A stretch of DNA of 64,000 bases from Loxodes magnus (GCA_946699065.1 CAMPDV010000211.1:1-64000), one strand, 5' to 3'. Numbered from the stretch's first letter, positions 51,101 to 63,223 are shown. The notes: generated from the letters alone by a model not told the origin. Numbers and translations are program-made.

Positions 51101-51814
51101 AAAAACATGATTTGATGAATATGTAGTAGGATCACCCAACTACCTGAGATATAATAAAAATAGAAAAGAAGAAATATGCTACCTATTCAGAATAAGAATT
51201 AGATGTAAATGGAGCTAGGATTGCTTAAAAGAAAGACACCTAGTCATGACAAGTCAATGCCCTTTCTGTAACAATGCAAGAGAAAACGAAAGGCATATCA
51301 TAGAAAAATGCTCAGAATACAAAGAAAGTAGATAAATATGTATTAGAAAGTTAAGAACAATAGGAGTAGAAAGACAAGGAATGGAGCTATTTGATAAAAT
51401 ATGAGGTACGGCAAAATTCGAAAAATTCATTAGAACCTAAGAAGAGTAAAAAAGAGCTAAAACTGACTTGATAATAAAAGATTATATCTAAAACATATTA
51501 GAAAAAAGAAAAAAAGGATACTTAGAAAAGAAAATTGAATGAAAAAAAGAAATAGGAAAAGATTATAGAGCAGGAAAAGGATAGTTTTTATGAGTTTATA
51601 AAAGCTTGATTAAGAAGAAAAGAATTAGAAACGAAAATTAGCAAAGTATGTAAAAAAAATAATGGACGCTTGTAACAAAGAATCAATAAAACGTAGATAG
51701 ATAGAAGACAGAAGAACAAGAGATATTGAAGAAGAAAATGATGAAGATATGGAACTAATAAGAGAAGAATTTTTATTACCTGAAGGCTTACTTGAAGAAA
51801 TAGACATGTATTGA
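48185..51814 (+). CDS. LINE-A ORF2: APE-type endonuclease, reverse transcriptase, C-terminal CCHC
   Basis: About 1209 residues. The endonuclease (residues ~15-240) shows TANVRG, IMAIQEIQIED (catalytic Glu), LNVYAPVAN, GDWNAHIEKW and GDHRPGI. The RT spans ~430-740: KWKAAGPDEIQVG, NYRPISLLN, VFVDVKKAYDSV, GLKQGSITSPRLFNL and the catalytic FAYADDLALIS at about 50258-50285. After an RNase-H-free linker a C-terminal zinc motif appears near 51258 (CPFCNNARENERHIIEKC). The frame ends with an acidic tail at TGA 51812-51814 just before the 3' hairpin. One-base shifts are needed near 48385 (A-run) and 50400, and a compensating one near 51600; the net frame is restored. It copies LINE RNA into DNA at a nicked target and probably also mobilises the SINEs. 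Confidence 0.9.
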
Positions 51815-51821
51815 AGCATTT

Positions 51822-51898
51822 ATTAAAGAGCTGCGCACCAACGAGGCGCTACGCGCTCTATAATCAAATTTATTTATTTATTTATTATAATTTAAAAT
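51822..51898 (+). other. LINE-A 3' hairpin and (TTTA)n tail
   Basis: 'agagctgcgcaccaacgag' through 'gctacgcgctct' folds with AGAGC against GCTCT and GCGC against GCGC around an ACCAACGAG loop, followed by 'ataatcaaatttatttattta'. The same block occurs at 55790-55836 and 60231-60272 (minus), and diverged at 30017 (plus) and 52236 (minus), so it is the conserved 3' recognition end of this retroelement family. Confidence 0.9.
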
Positions 51899-51899
51899 A

Positions 51900-52235
51900 T
51901 AAATATTGTGCATATATAAAACTCTTTAAAAAATTCTACTTATTTTATTGTATTGATATCTAAATTTAAGAATCTTAAAGTAATAAAAGCTTTTATAAAT
52001 AAATAATTATTTATAAGTTAAACTTTAATCTTTGACTTTTTTAAATTTCCAGTTTTTCTTAACATGATACATACACTTAAATCTCCATTTCCAAAAGAAT
52101 ATATGATTTTATATTTTTTTATTATTTTATTTACAAATCTCGCTCTTAGGCCACTCTCTAGTAAACCCAATTGAATTGTAAATAAAACTATTTTATCGCA
52201 AAAATTATTTAAGCTTAAATAAATGCAGCTTGATT
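51900..52235. other. Spacer between two LINE tails
   Basis: AT-rich sequence between the tail-to-tail LINE-A and LINE-B ends; no gene seen. Confidence 0.5.
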
Positions 52236-55200
52236 ATAGAGCGTGAAGCATTTTGATGATACTCAGCTTTTTAAATTAATTTTTAATAAAATTAATAAAA
52301 TTTCTCTTTGGAAGTTTCCTCCAGTGCTTCACTTGATTGGAAATTAAAGTCTTCTAAAAAGTATTCTCGGAGTGATGCCCCAAGAGAATAATCGTCTGGT
52401 ATCTTTCAACAACCGTAACTCAATGCCTCCAGTTCTTTCCTCTTGGCTCCTGACAAGATTCTTGCTCCTGAAGTGCTTCCTGGTACTTGAATTAAGTTAA
52501 TCTCAGTTGGAGGATTGCTCTTTCCTATTTAAAATATATATTTAATATTTTACATAATTTAATTTTGCCTTTTAACTAATAAATACAAATCTAATTAAAA
52601 TAAATAATAGAAAATAGGATCATTTTTTAGCCTTTTAAATTTTAAGCATCTTGGTATAATATTATCTACCAGTTTATACCTTAAATTTTTATCTAAAGAT
52701 ATATAAGTTTAAAAGAATCTATAAATAAAATGAATAAAAATATTACTATTTTAATATAAGTTAATATGAACATGAAATATAGAAATTTTATATTGAGAAA
52801 CTATTTATAAAAACAAAAAATTATGCAAATGAGATTCTAAATATTTATAAGATAAAAGGTTCGGTCTGCTTAAAACTCAGGATTTTGGACTTCTAGAAGT
52901 TTCTAAGTAAAGAACATAATATCTTCATGAGAAGCTATGTTTGAAGATTGATCTTCTTCATCTGTTAATATGGCAATGTCAAATCTCCATCGAATCTGCA
53001 ATCCAATGCGGAAATTGTAAAGGATTAAACTCCAATCGTCCTTATTGTAGCCTCATTTCTCGGAATAATTAAATAGGCATGTCCTCGTGAAATGGTCCAA
53101 AGTACTCAGACACCAAAGTTTGTGACTAGGAGTTTGGCTCCTTGTGCCCCTTCAATACCATATTTTATCATAACTTATAGAGATAATTATAAATATAAAT
53201 ATTTACATATTTTATATTTTTTGCTTGCCAATTTTATTGTATTAAAACTCCAAGGAAATAAACTTGGTTCTTCTATTTGAGCCTACCTTCCTTTTCAAAT
53301 TCTATTCAATTTTATAAGCTCTTCTTTTTTTTTAAATTGGATTGTTTCGCATTTACTAGCGTTTATTTACAGAAAAATTCACTGAAATAATTAATTGAAT
53401 TAATCTATAAGTTGGTACATCATTTAAACGGAACAAGAAAGGAATATAAAGTCATCTGCCCATGCTTTGCATAAGAAATTCATATTGTGCAGATAATACC
53501 TAGTTGTTTGCTTCTTTCCTACAGATGTCTAAATACTATTTCATAATACAGGAGTGAGAGCACCTGATTAAATGAACACCCTTGCATAATTCCATTGTTT
53601 TAGGAAGTCTGCAAGTAGTTTACTCATCGATGAGAAAAGAGGAATTCAGATTATTATAGAAAGACTCTAGTGTCAGTATCAATCCCAGTGGTATTTTTAA
53701 CCTCCTTAGATGTTAAAAAATTTTCCTTCTCTCAATTTTGTTAAATATCTTATCAATATAAATAATAAAGGCAATCATCTTTGTTTAACTTTTTCTTCGC
53801 TCTAATGTAGGACAATTATTTACTACAATAATCATATTTAGGGAGCTATTTGTTTCTTCTTGAGAATCCCATTTATGCTGGATGTATGAGGTTGCGTTCT
53901 TAAAGAATTTTGTAAGTTCTTTCTGTTAAAGCCTTGCCGTATTTCTTCAGTATAGTATTAATAAGCGAAATAGTCTTCAGTTTTTTCAATCGTTCTTACT
54001 ATCTTTCTTGAAAATAGGGATGATGATGGAGGTATTCAGCTTTTTTGGAATTCTTTAGAGTCTTAACATATTATTGATAAAACAGTACATTATTAGTTGT
54101 ATCTCTTTTTCAGCATATTAGAAGAGTTCACCCTTTATTACATTTGGCCCAGCTATCTTGTCGTTATGAATATGCTTAATGATTTCTTGAATTTATTAAA
54201 GTTGGAAAAGTTCAAAATTTTGTAAGCGAGAATATGGTAATTGATAAGTTAAGGATCTCTATAAACGAGACTATTTAATTTTTATTGAACTCAAGTTGTT
54301 TCTACGTAATGCTTATATATTTGTTTAACACAAAATTATCTCAGCTATCAATAAACTTGTCCAAGAGTTCTTCTTTAAAGATCAATTAGTTTCTTATTTC
54401 AGGGTTGATAATTTTTTCGCTTAACAGAACATCGTTCTTGATTTCCATTGAGTTTAAGAAATTTACTTTAAGCTTGAAGCTTATCCACTTACAATAAGAT
54501 TGCATATTTTTTTTAAAGTTATTTAACTGTAGAATGAGCTTCTCTTACCACTTGATTGATTCTTACTTACATAAAAAATAGTCTTTTGTACTTCTAATTT
54601 GATCTCTTAGCAGCTATATAATTCATAGTGGAATCCCGAGGGAGTTAATTGAAATTAGTATTTTATTTGACTACTCCTAAAGTGTTCATTGCACTATTAA
54701 AAGTAAGTTCGTGAAACTATATTGTTAGTCTAAGTTATCTTGTATCTTCACTCAAAAAATAAGATAAATTTCCTTAAAATTGATTTTAGTAATTTTATCT
54801 AAACATTAGATCAAGTAACATATCGATCCTATAGAGTAATGGCTGTTATTTTTGAACATTTGTGTTACATTACAAGTAAGAGTCACAGGTATAAGGATAC
54901 GATCCAGATTATTTGGCCATAATGGACCTAGAAATTATTGGACTAATCAATATTAAAGTATTGGGTGCCTATATGCAAATATTATAGTAATATTACTGAT
55001 TAGCTCTATGAATAAATGTATTAGATATATGGTTATTGATAATCTGCAAATCGATCTTTAATATAAACTGCTTAGTCGCGTGGTGCTATCGTAGTTTTAA
55101 AAGAACTACTACTGAAAATTTTCTAGGAAGACATTAAAGTCACCAAGGAGCATGTTAGCCTTATAGGAAAACACATTGATTATTTAATTGATAATGTCAT

Positions 55201-55745
55201 AAGCTTCATCTTTCATTATTGTTGTCTTACCATTATCTTGCATGTAGCAGGAAGTGAAGAGTATATCAAGTTTTATTGTGCTAAATCTGAGATAGGCCTA
55301 TCCATCTGTCACTTAAATTATTTGAATAGTGTTTATTTCTCTTTGACCAAAATACAGACATCTCCTCTCCATTTATTATTTTTATAATAGATTCTAAATC
55401 TATGTAGGCATAAACTATTCTTTAGCATGTGTTTCGTTAATGGAAAAAATGTCAAAGTCGCTTTCAATGATGAATTTCTAAATAGATAAAGTTTTAGTTA
55501 GAATACAATAAATATTGACATTACCTAAATTTATTTATTTGATTTATGGATTTATTAATAGCCTCCTTTCAGTTCAGGCTCATTGATGACAATTTCTTTT
55601 TATCTATTTAATTTCAGTATGGAGATTTCTTTTGATGTTCTTTATGCTAATCGAAAAATTATTTTATTATCTAGAGGTATCTTCGATTGTACATTTTCAT
55701 AAGTCTCTAATCAACGCTAATTTAAACTGGACGACTTTCAATCTA
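52236..55745 (-). pseudogene. Decayed second LINE (LINE-B), endonuclease and RT
   Basis: Minus strand, 3' end at 52236 with a diverged copy of the family hairpin. The endonuclease is seen at about 55520-55080 (IESDFDIFSINETHAKEQ and LLGDFNVF, i.e. the catalytic Glu and GDFN). RT blocks follow: LNTSIIIPIFKKD, a YRPISLINTILKKYGKALT-like block near 53980, IIYIDKIFNKIERRK, GIMQGCSFNQVLSLL near 53590, and AWADDFIFLSCS near 53450, where Tyr of the usual YADD is Trp. These blocks sit in different frames, separated by many one-base shifts, so the copy is dead. It is clearly a different lineage from LINE-A although it shares the 3' end. No ORF1 precedes it, so the 5' end is truncated. Confidence 0.85.
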
Positions 55746-55747
55746 CA

Positions 55748-56273
55748 CTTTTTTAAGTTATAAATAAATAAATAAATAATAATAAATAAATTTGATTATA
55801 GAGCGCATAGCACTCTCGTTGGTGCGCAGCTCTTTAAAAATATTTCATACTGACAAGAATGTTTTTTACTGATAAAATTATCAGATACTGATAAACCTTG
55901 TTCAATACTGGTATAATTATTCAGTACTGATAAAAATGTTCAATACTGATATAATTTCAGAATACTCGTAATCTTATCTACTTGATGGAGGTCCAAGGAC
56001 ATGGCAGGATTGTGTCTCATTGCATCACCAAAGCAGAGGACGACATATGTCAATTATGGGTACTTAAATTCCCCACCTCTGATGAAGCTCGCAATATTAT
56101 TTCTTTTTAGTTCCAGAATTAAATTAAATTTAAATTGAGCCAGTGCCGAAGGTCTAAGAATCTTATGTCTCGAGGCCAAACCAAAGCAGAGGAAGACATA
56201 AAGTCGATTATGGGTACTTAACTTCCCCAACCTCTGATGAAGATGTCCCTTGTAGTTCACCTTCGAACAACTA
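55748..56273 (-). mobile_element. SINE copy 1 (partly dimeric)
   Basis: Shares more than 90% identity with 60212-60559 over the hairpin/tail, a minisatellite middle and a head with 'CATCAGAGGTTGGGGAAGTTAAG' (minus strand). In this copy the head module occurs twice (about 56045-56110 and 56185-56250), separated by unique sequence. The 3' end is the LINE hairpin plus (TTTA)n. There is no ORF. Its tail abuts the 5' end of LINE-B. Confidence 0.85.
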
Positions 56274-56289
56274 TATTAAATAATATAAT

Positions 56290-56850
56290 ATTGTATAATA
56301 AATTGCAAAGTATTTATTACAGACAACTGATTCGTAATTAGTTCTTCTTTATCGATTAGATAAGATAAATTCTTGCAGTTACTTCGAGCTAGCATTATAG
56401 TTTTTTATGATAATATGATCTTCTTCAGTTTTGCTAAAATTTTATTTAAGAAACGTAAGATATGGGTCTGGAAATTATCTTTTCAGTTCATTTATGGATT
56501 TTTCTTTTCAAAGGTTTTATTACGTTTCCTAACTTAAAGTTTGCGGATGCGAATCAACAAAATCTAAAAAGATTATTGCAATATTGATTGATGGAGCTGT
56601 AAATTAGAAGAGGATTACTACATAGAATTTAAATTTGCTTCAGGTTTTCCATTAAACCAACTTTTTCTCGAACTAAATTACCACAATCTTCGACTTAATT
56701 GATAAATTATTTTTATAGCTGATCATATCTATTTTGCAACTTTGAATATTTCAAACAAACAAGTCACACTAGGAATTTTTATCCAAAATAATAGCTCTTG
56801 TCAATAAACGAATCTAAAATCGAAATAGTAGTCTGAGATATTTAACTGCT
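56290..56850 (-). CDS. Possible hypothetical protein fragment
   Basis: A minus-strand frame reads 'FNGKPEANLNSMQQSSSN', 'QLHQSILQQSFQILLIRIRK', 'NPQMNWKDNFQTHILRFLNK' and 'ARSNCKNLSYLIDKEELIT' before meeting the SINE head at 56273. It is Gln/Lys-rich and no domain is recognised. No reliable start or stop was found; the SINE insertion may have cut its 3' end. Confidence 0.3.
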
Positions 56851-56859
56851 TATTGAATT

Positions 56860-59050
56860 TAATTCTATATTTTTTATTATATTCAATAATTATTTACTTC
56901 AATGTCATTATCTTTAGAAAGATATTATTTAGTAAGGAGATAAAATCTACTTATAAGCTAAATAATTTATTACTTAGTATTATTAAATTTTATTTCTATC
57001 TTTCAGCTATAATTTTAAATCTTCTAGGTATTAAAAGATTTGGAATTAGTTTCAAAATCTTTACTAATTTCCTAGTATCTCTAATCCAAGAAACAATATA
57101 ACTTCCAAGGTGCAAAAATTAAACTTCACATAATTGAGATTTAAACCTAAATGACTTGAGGTTTAAAGAATATAATCACTATCTTAAGATTTTATTTAGC
57201 AGGAGTAATATGACTTGACTCTATAGTAATTATACTATTAATGTCAAGAAAAATTACAAGATATAAGAGAAATATTCCTTTTCTAAAGATTTTGGAAGCT
57301 AGCATGAAAAAGAAAAAGTGAAATGAATCTAAATAAAAATTTAAAGTTAATTTGATTGTATAAATACCTATAAATGTAATTACTGCCTTACTAAGTATAA
57401 TTAATAAATTAATTAAGTACATAAGATAAATAATTAATAACTAAACCTGCTAATTTCTACTATGCTTTTAAAGACAATTTAGAGAAAATTAATAAAAGAT
57501 ATCAAAGAGGAAATAAAAGAAGCAATTGTGTAATATTTAGAATATATGAAGATTCTAAAATTTTTCTGTGTCTTAGGGAAAAATTGTATTGACTAGCAAC
57601 AGCAACTAGTTTTTTAATAAATACCTACATATTAGGATATTTAAATCATATAATTTAGTTATTGTTAATATTTATCTTATACTAAACAACTATTTATATC
57701 TGACTGTATAAGCTTGTTTATTAGAATCACATCTTCTAAGAACTTAAGGATTTATTGAAGCTTTAAGAAATAAATTATTAACTTTTTCTTAAGCTTTTAT
57801 TTTTAAATGGTATGTTTCATTATAATTTGTCAAGCTATCTCAAATACTTAATAAAGATTTTAGATTTTTATGTTCTTAAAAATTTAAAAGATAAAATAAA
57901 ATCTTAGAAGAAATTCCTGTATCAAAGCGAAAATGAAATAGAAACTAATTTTCACTAAACTTTTTTATAAAAATTAGCTTTATATCAATTAATAAATTTT
58001 AATAGATATAACAATAAAATTAAGACTATGATATACAAAAGTCTAAGCTTATTATAATCTAATGTTTATTGTCTTTAAAATATTTAAGTTGAGTTGTAAT
58101 ATCATTGAAAAAAGATGATTTATAACTTGTATTTCTACATATGGCTCTAACAAAATAGATGTATAAATAGAAACTTTTAATTTATTTAGAAAATGTGAAT
58201 AGTATAAATAGACTGCGATACATACTAAGACTCTCTTATTTATAAAAATTAAAAATAATATGTCTATTTTAAGTTGTGGATATAGCAAGGGAAAAGTTCA
58301 TGTTATTAATATAGGAGTTAAAATTTCAATCTACTCATAAGCACTATAATCACCATTGCTAATAATTACTTATAATTTATATAATTATCTGGAAAAATAA
58401 GTAACTCTTAGAGTATAATCCTTGGATGCTTTGATAATAATTGCTTGCCAATATATTCATCTATAGAATTTGTATGAATTTTTAGTAAAATGGTTTAGAT
58501 AAAACATTAAAAAATTAAAGTGGTATAAATATCTTTATTTTTAGATTGCTTTTTATTATTTTCATCTAATTTTAATTTTACATAGATAAATGCTTATATC
58601 CTTGAATAAAACGAACACTATTATTATTTTATAATCACTACTGCTATTAGTTTCCGTATTATTTTCTATAACCAGATGGTTTTAAATTTACTAAATACAA
58701 TAGCTCTCTATCACTTTTACCTAGTCACTATTTTTATACTCATTAAATGAAAACCATTTTCATTTTAAAAGTCTTAGATTATTATCCTAGCTAGCGATTC
58801 AATTTTAAATGCTGTTTAACTTCTATTCTACTTAATTATCCAAACTTAGACTCTAGAAAGAAAAATATTGTCTTTAAATACGAAAAATATAACTTATATA
58901 CTGAAAGCTATTATATACCTCTTAATGTAAAGCATTTAATTATTAGTTAACCTTAAGATTATACAACTTTTAAGCTTATGCTAGATAAATTAAAGCATTT
59001 TTAAATTAAATGTAACTGAGGTATAAATTAGCTTTTATTTTATTTTATAA
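56860..59050. other. AT-rich intergenic region
   Basis: No RNA gene, shared repeat or motif-bearing frame seen. Short hydrophobic frames occur on both strands but look like the effect of T-rich sequence. Confidence 0.45.
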
Positions 59051-59055
59051 AACAG

Positions 59056-60045
59056 ATGTAAAAGCAAGATTCTAGTGAATAACTAAAACGCATATCTTTC
59101 GAAAAAAGTTAAGTGAGTTTGGGAATAGAGAAAACGAAATGGAAGCTTTCCTTTTGTAAACAAGGCTAAGAATGATGTTTGTGTACAAGCTAAGAGGAAA
59201 AAAATCACTGGCAAAAGCTTAAAAGCAAGGAATAATAAAAGAACTTTGAGTTTGCTGAAACTTAAAGTTTTTAACATTTAAAAAAGAGAGAGACTTGTGA
59301 TAATTAGTAGTATATATAAAGCAAAACCTTAAATGAAAATAAAAAAGTTTTTGATAAACTTTTTAAAGACAATACAAAGAATCTTAATGGGAGTACGAAA
59401 AATTATTACTAAATCAAGAACACAATCTTAAAGGATTCAGATTCATCATCAAAAACAAGAAGCAGCATGAATTAACCAAGTAAGATTAACTTTCAAAAAT
59501 ATAATTAAGAAACACTAGCTAGCAAAGTTTAAAAACCTTAATAGTAAAAATTAAGCAACCATGGAGCAAAGGTTTAAAAAAATAACTCTATTTCAAGAGG
59601 TTTATAAGAATCATAAAATTAATGAACATTTTCCACTTCATAATAATCATTCCCAAGTAGCCTAGCAGTAAAAATAAAACCAAAGTTAACTGGCTTGAGA
59701 AGTATGCCAAATAAATAAATCTAGGCTAAAGACACTTAAGCTCCCCATGATAAAGTAAATAAAAACAATAAATGAATAAACAGTAATTCACCTTTATATT
59801 GTTAAAGTTCGTTTTCAAGTTTAGGCACTATCAACAAAGAAAGCATATAAAATTCTCAATCAAGTTTACAATTAATTTCTAATGAAAAAACTTCCTCTAA
59901 TTAATCGTTTCAACTTAATGAAGAAGAAATATAGTAAGAAACTTTAGAAGAAGGAAGCAAAAAAAGATCAGAATAACTGGTTCTCTTTATTTCTTGCATG
60001 ACAGGCTTATTTATAGTCTATTTGTACTTGATAATATAGACATGA
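59056..60045 (+). CDS. Tail-anchored, Ser/Asn/Gln-rich protein
   Basis: Unbroken 329-residue frame from ATG 59056 to TGA 60043-60045. The N-terminal part is charged (QKQDSSEQLKRISFEKSQVS). The middle is low-complexity and rich in Ser, Asn, Gln and Lys (SISRGLQESQNQ, SSFSSLGTINKESIQNSQSS), probably disordered, followed by an acidic stretch (LNEEEIQQETLEEGSKKRSE). The last 21 residues are one hydrophobic helix (LVLFISCMTGLFIVYLYLII) with only a short polar end, the layout of a tail-anchored membrane protein facing the cytoplasm. TGA is used as Trp at several internal positions. No family is recognised; a SNARE-like or organelle-tethering role is possible, but no SNARE heptad motif was seen. The minus-strand frame here is a shadow. 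Confidence 0.75.
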
Positions 60046-60211
60046 AGTAATTAAGTTTAGGACTTTTATATAAATTTTTAACTTATTAATCCTATAAACT
60101 CTTCATCATTAAACTCTCTTTTTCTTACTTTGTTTATTTCTTAAGTGTTCTTTAAAAGCTTATAATTATTTTATAACTAAAAGCTGAAAATATTAGTCTC
60201 TTAGGATGCTG

Positions 60212-60559
60212 ATATAAATAAATAAATTTGATTATAGAGCGCGTAGCACTCTCGTTGGTGCGCAGCTCTTTAAAAAAAAATGTTTCATACTGACAAGAAT
60301 GTTTGTTACTGATAAAATTATCAGATACTGATAAACCTTGTTCAATACTGGTATAATTATTCAGTACTGATAAAAATGTTCAATACTGATATAATTTTAG
60401 AATACTCGTAATCTTTAATACTTGCTGGAGGTCCAAGGACAAGGTAGGGTTGCGTCTCATTGCATCACCAAAGCAGAGGGCGACATGTGTCAATTATGGG
60501 TACTTAACTTCTCCAACCTCTGATGAAGATGACCTAGTTGTTCACCTTCGAACAACTAT
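60212..60559 (-). mobile_element. SINE copy 2
   Basis: About 350 bp: on the minus strand a head (AACAACTAGGTC, CATCAGAGGTTGGAGAAGTTAAG), a middle of ~20-bp degenerate repeats built on 'atactgataaaa..ttca', and a 3' part made of the LINE hairpin and (TTTA)n tail. The head has 'CATCAGA' and 'GAAGTTAAG' at a spacing like that in eukaryotic 5S rRNA, hinting at a 5S-derived internal promoter. It has no coding capacity and would depend on LINE-A-type reverse transcriptase. Confidence 0.85.
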
Positions 60560-60564
60560 GGTGG

Positions 60565-61960
60565 TTTTAAAAAATATTATAATAAACAATTTTTTACCAA
60601 GTTTCAATTCAAAAAGTAAGAAAGAAGAAATTTATAAAAAGAGAAAATTTCAAGCACTCTATAAAAAATCCTTAAATATTAAATAGTTGAAAATACTCTG
60701 CTAAGCTAAATACTTTAAAAAGGTTAATTTAGATAAAGAATTTAATTAAAAATCTTCAACTAAAAAACAAAATCACTCATCAAATTTTTTTCGAAATAAA
60801 TTAAACTAAATGATGCAAATTTATTTATGGTACTGGAGTATATGCAAATGAGATCTTTTTATAAATTAATTACAAGATAACTAGTTATAGAAGGCTTATT
60901 ACTAGTCTCTATTTAATTATTTTTACAATTTTATTAGTTTATGATTTAATTATTAGAATGAAAACTTATCTAAAGGCATTTTCATGATCTTTATTTAAAG
61001 TAAAATAATCCTTCAATTTTTTACAATCTAAAGGAAAAATAATAATAGACCTTTTTTTCTTTTTATGGATATCCTTTATTAGTTAATATTTCTAAAATTA
61101 GTATAATTGTAAAATTTTAAAAGCTAGTGTAAAATAAATGCTTTATCTAAGCTAAGATAAAAGCTTAATTTCATGTTATTATATAGATTTTTTAAATAAA
61201 TTGCTGAGAAATAATTAATCATTTCTATAAAAAATATGCTATATTTCATCTAATTTTATAGTATGAACTATCTAACTGATAATACAGATAACTCCTTTAT
61301 TTTTAAAGCTTATATTATTTTTGCTAGCTAAACTGAAAATTGATTATTTGAATTACAGGAATAAAATTCAGTCTTAGTTTATAAAAATAGATTTTAAGCA
61401 TTTTGCAAAATATTTATTTCTATTTCTATCCTAATATAGAGTTAAATATCCCTTAATTTGATATAGTGTTTATTTATTACAGACTTAAATAAAGAGATTT
61501 AAATTTTCTATTAAGAGTCATATTATTATTTAAAAGAGATATAGATTAATATTTTATATCACCATTAAGGAAGATAATTTACATTCATATACTTTCTACT
61601 GAATAATTGAAAATTCTAACTTTAGATATATTTTATATTTTTTTTACTTATATTTAAAAAGAAAATAATGATAAATTTTACAGAATAGCTTCAAACCTTT
61701 AATATAAATAAATTTCTTAGCATTTATGAGCTTTTTTATTAATAGTGTGTAATAAGCTGTTTCTTTCTAGAGATTTTAAAATTAAATAATTATAGATTTC
61801 AATTTATATTTAGTTACCTTTTTAAAATTTTGCTAGTATTATTGGTTCTATTTATACTTTTTTATTCTGCCTTTTATAGGATTCTCACTTTCACGTTTTT
61901 TAGGTTAAAAAAATTAAAAAATAGTTAGTTTGATTCATGCTATAAATTATTATTATCTTT
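60565..61960. other. AT-rich intergenic region
   Basis: Nothing recognisable between the SINE and the LINE ORF1 fragment. Confidence 0.5.
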
Positions 61961-61964
61961 TAAT

Positions 61965-62790
61965 CTGGAAAAATATGTTAGGATTCAAATCAGAATTTGT
62001 CGCGGCTCCAAAAGGTAGGAGTTAACGATATCCTTTAGAGAAACAAAAAGGCCATTATCAAATCGAATCTCCCACTTCTGAAGAAAAGCCTAGAAAATAG
62101 GCTACAAAAATTATGCGCTCAGAAATCTCGAATCTCACCACAAGCAGCAAATAATCTATGATTAGCCTATAAAATAGTGCTGGTCTTTCAGGAAGAGGTC
62201 AAAAAGCTGAATAAAGATAATAAGAGACTGATGTAAAAACTTGAAATTGCAGAGGAAATAGAGCCGAGATTCATGCCCTAAGAAAGGTTTCTTAACACAT
62301 TTTGAAATATTTCACAAGACCATAATAATTAATCATAACACTAACAATTGAAGCGAAAAGGACTATCAAGAAAATCATCAAAAATTACAGCATTAAATGG
62401 GCCTACAAGAATAATAAAATGACCCAATGATAATTGAAGGAGAAAAGAAATCAAGATTTAAACCAAAACGAGAACCAAAAAGTTGCTATTATTGTAACTT
62501 TCGAATGAATCTATGGGAAAGATGCTGGAAATTTCAAAATTAAATAAGAATGCTGAACTACTAGAAGAAGTTTGAGAATAAAAGAAGATACAATAACATT
62601 TAAAATAAAAAAGAAAGAGAATGATTGTATTGTAACAAATTGGAAAAATATACAAAATTAAAGCAATCACTATATAGGCGAAAGGATATCTCAGTGACAA
62701 TATGCATAGTAAGGAGAAGAGTTGTAGAGACATTTAAACTTTATATTTAAATTCTAGAGCAATCTAGAGGCTGGTGGGAAAGAGGTTGAA
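61965..62790 (+). pseudogene. LINE ORF1 fragment with degenerate zinc knuckle
   Basis: A plus-strand frame runs 'NLSRLQKVGVNDILQRNKK', 'LPLLKKSLENRLQKLCAQKS', 'FQEEVKKLNKDNKRLMQKLE' (coiled coil), then after a one-base shift near 62440 'GEKKSRFKPKREPKSCYYC' followed by NFRMNLWERC. Against CX2CX4HX4C the His is Asn (AAT). A basic Tyr/Trp-rich tail follows. Base composition is less AT-rich than the flanks. There is no ORF2 after it, so this is an isolated piece. It resembles the gag-like gene at 19750-20563 more than LINE-A ORF1. Confidence 0.7.
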
Positions 62791-62917
62791 ATACCTTCAA
62801 GAGCTCAAAATATTTAATTTTTTATTTGTATTTGTATCTTTTAATCCGCTCTTCATTGATAACGATAAATTTAGTTAATTATTTTCTTTAAATTTTTTAC
62901 TTTCTCGTTTATTAACT

Positions 62918-63223
62918 TCATATCTTAACTATAATTACAATAAAATAACTAGTAGATTCTTCTGTTATTTACTAATTTTTATTCTCATTTTAATATCTAT
63001 CTTAAAATAGATTATTAGTTTATTAAAATTTAGTTATCAAATCAGATAAAAACTATAATAAAATTTCTAAATTTCCTAAAAGTTCCATTTTATACAATTT
63101 CTTGAATAATCTCAAATATCTGAACTATTTTATCTTACTAAACTGAATTTCTTTAGCCTCGATTTAATTTTAATATTCTATGCTCTCACCTTTAGTTGGC
63201 TCATAATATTTTATTTTTCTCAT
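62918..63223 (-). CDS. Small hypothetical protein
   Basis: ATG 63223-63221 to TGA 62920-62918 gives 101 residues: 'MRKIKYYEPTKGESIEYQNQ', then 'IEAKEIQFSKIKQFRYLRLF' and 'GNLEILLQFLSDLITKFQQT', ending in a short hydrophobic stretch. It is Lys/Gln/Ile-rich with heptad-like spacing. Upstream, at about 63240-63360, another minus frame reads as a coiled coil (LLLQKQQKETKTLEEQLEDQ), so this could be the 3' part of a longer, frame-broken gene. No family is recognised. Confidence 0.4.

Larger units (their letters stand above)
46390..51900 (+). mobile_element. Nearly complete non-LTR retrotransposon (LINE-A)
   Basis: Contains, in order, a GC-richer leader, ORF1 (46617-48188), ORF2 with endonuclease, reverse transcriptase and C-terminal zinc finger (48185-51814), a 3' hairpin and a (TTTA)n tail. 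The element is visibly less AT-rich than its flanks. Its 3' tail sits tail-to-tail with that of LINE-B at 52236. The 5' edge is approximate and I could not identify target-site duplications. Confidence 0.9.

Noticed and set aside
56054..56260. Minus-strand 68-residue ORF
   Set aside because: It lies entirely within SINE copy 1 and is broken in the second copy.
59083..59277. Minus-strand 64-residue hydrophobic ORF
   Set aside because: Antisense shadow of the intact tail-anchored protein gene on the plus strand.
62458..62733. Minus-strand 91-residue hydrophobic ORF
   Set aside because: Antisense of the LINE ORF1 fragment, whose plus-strand frame has a zinc-knuckle-like motif.
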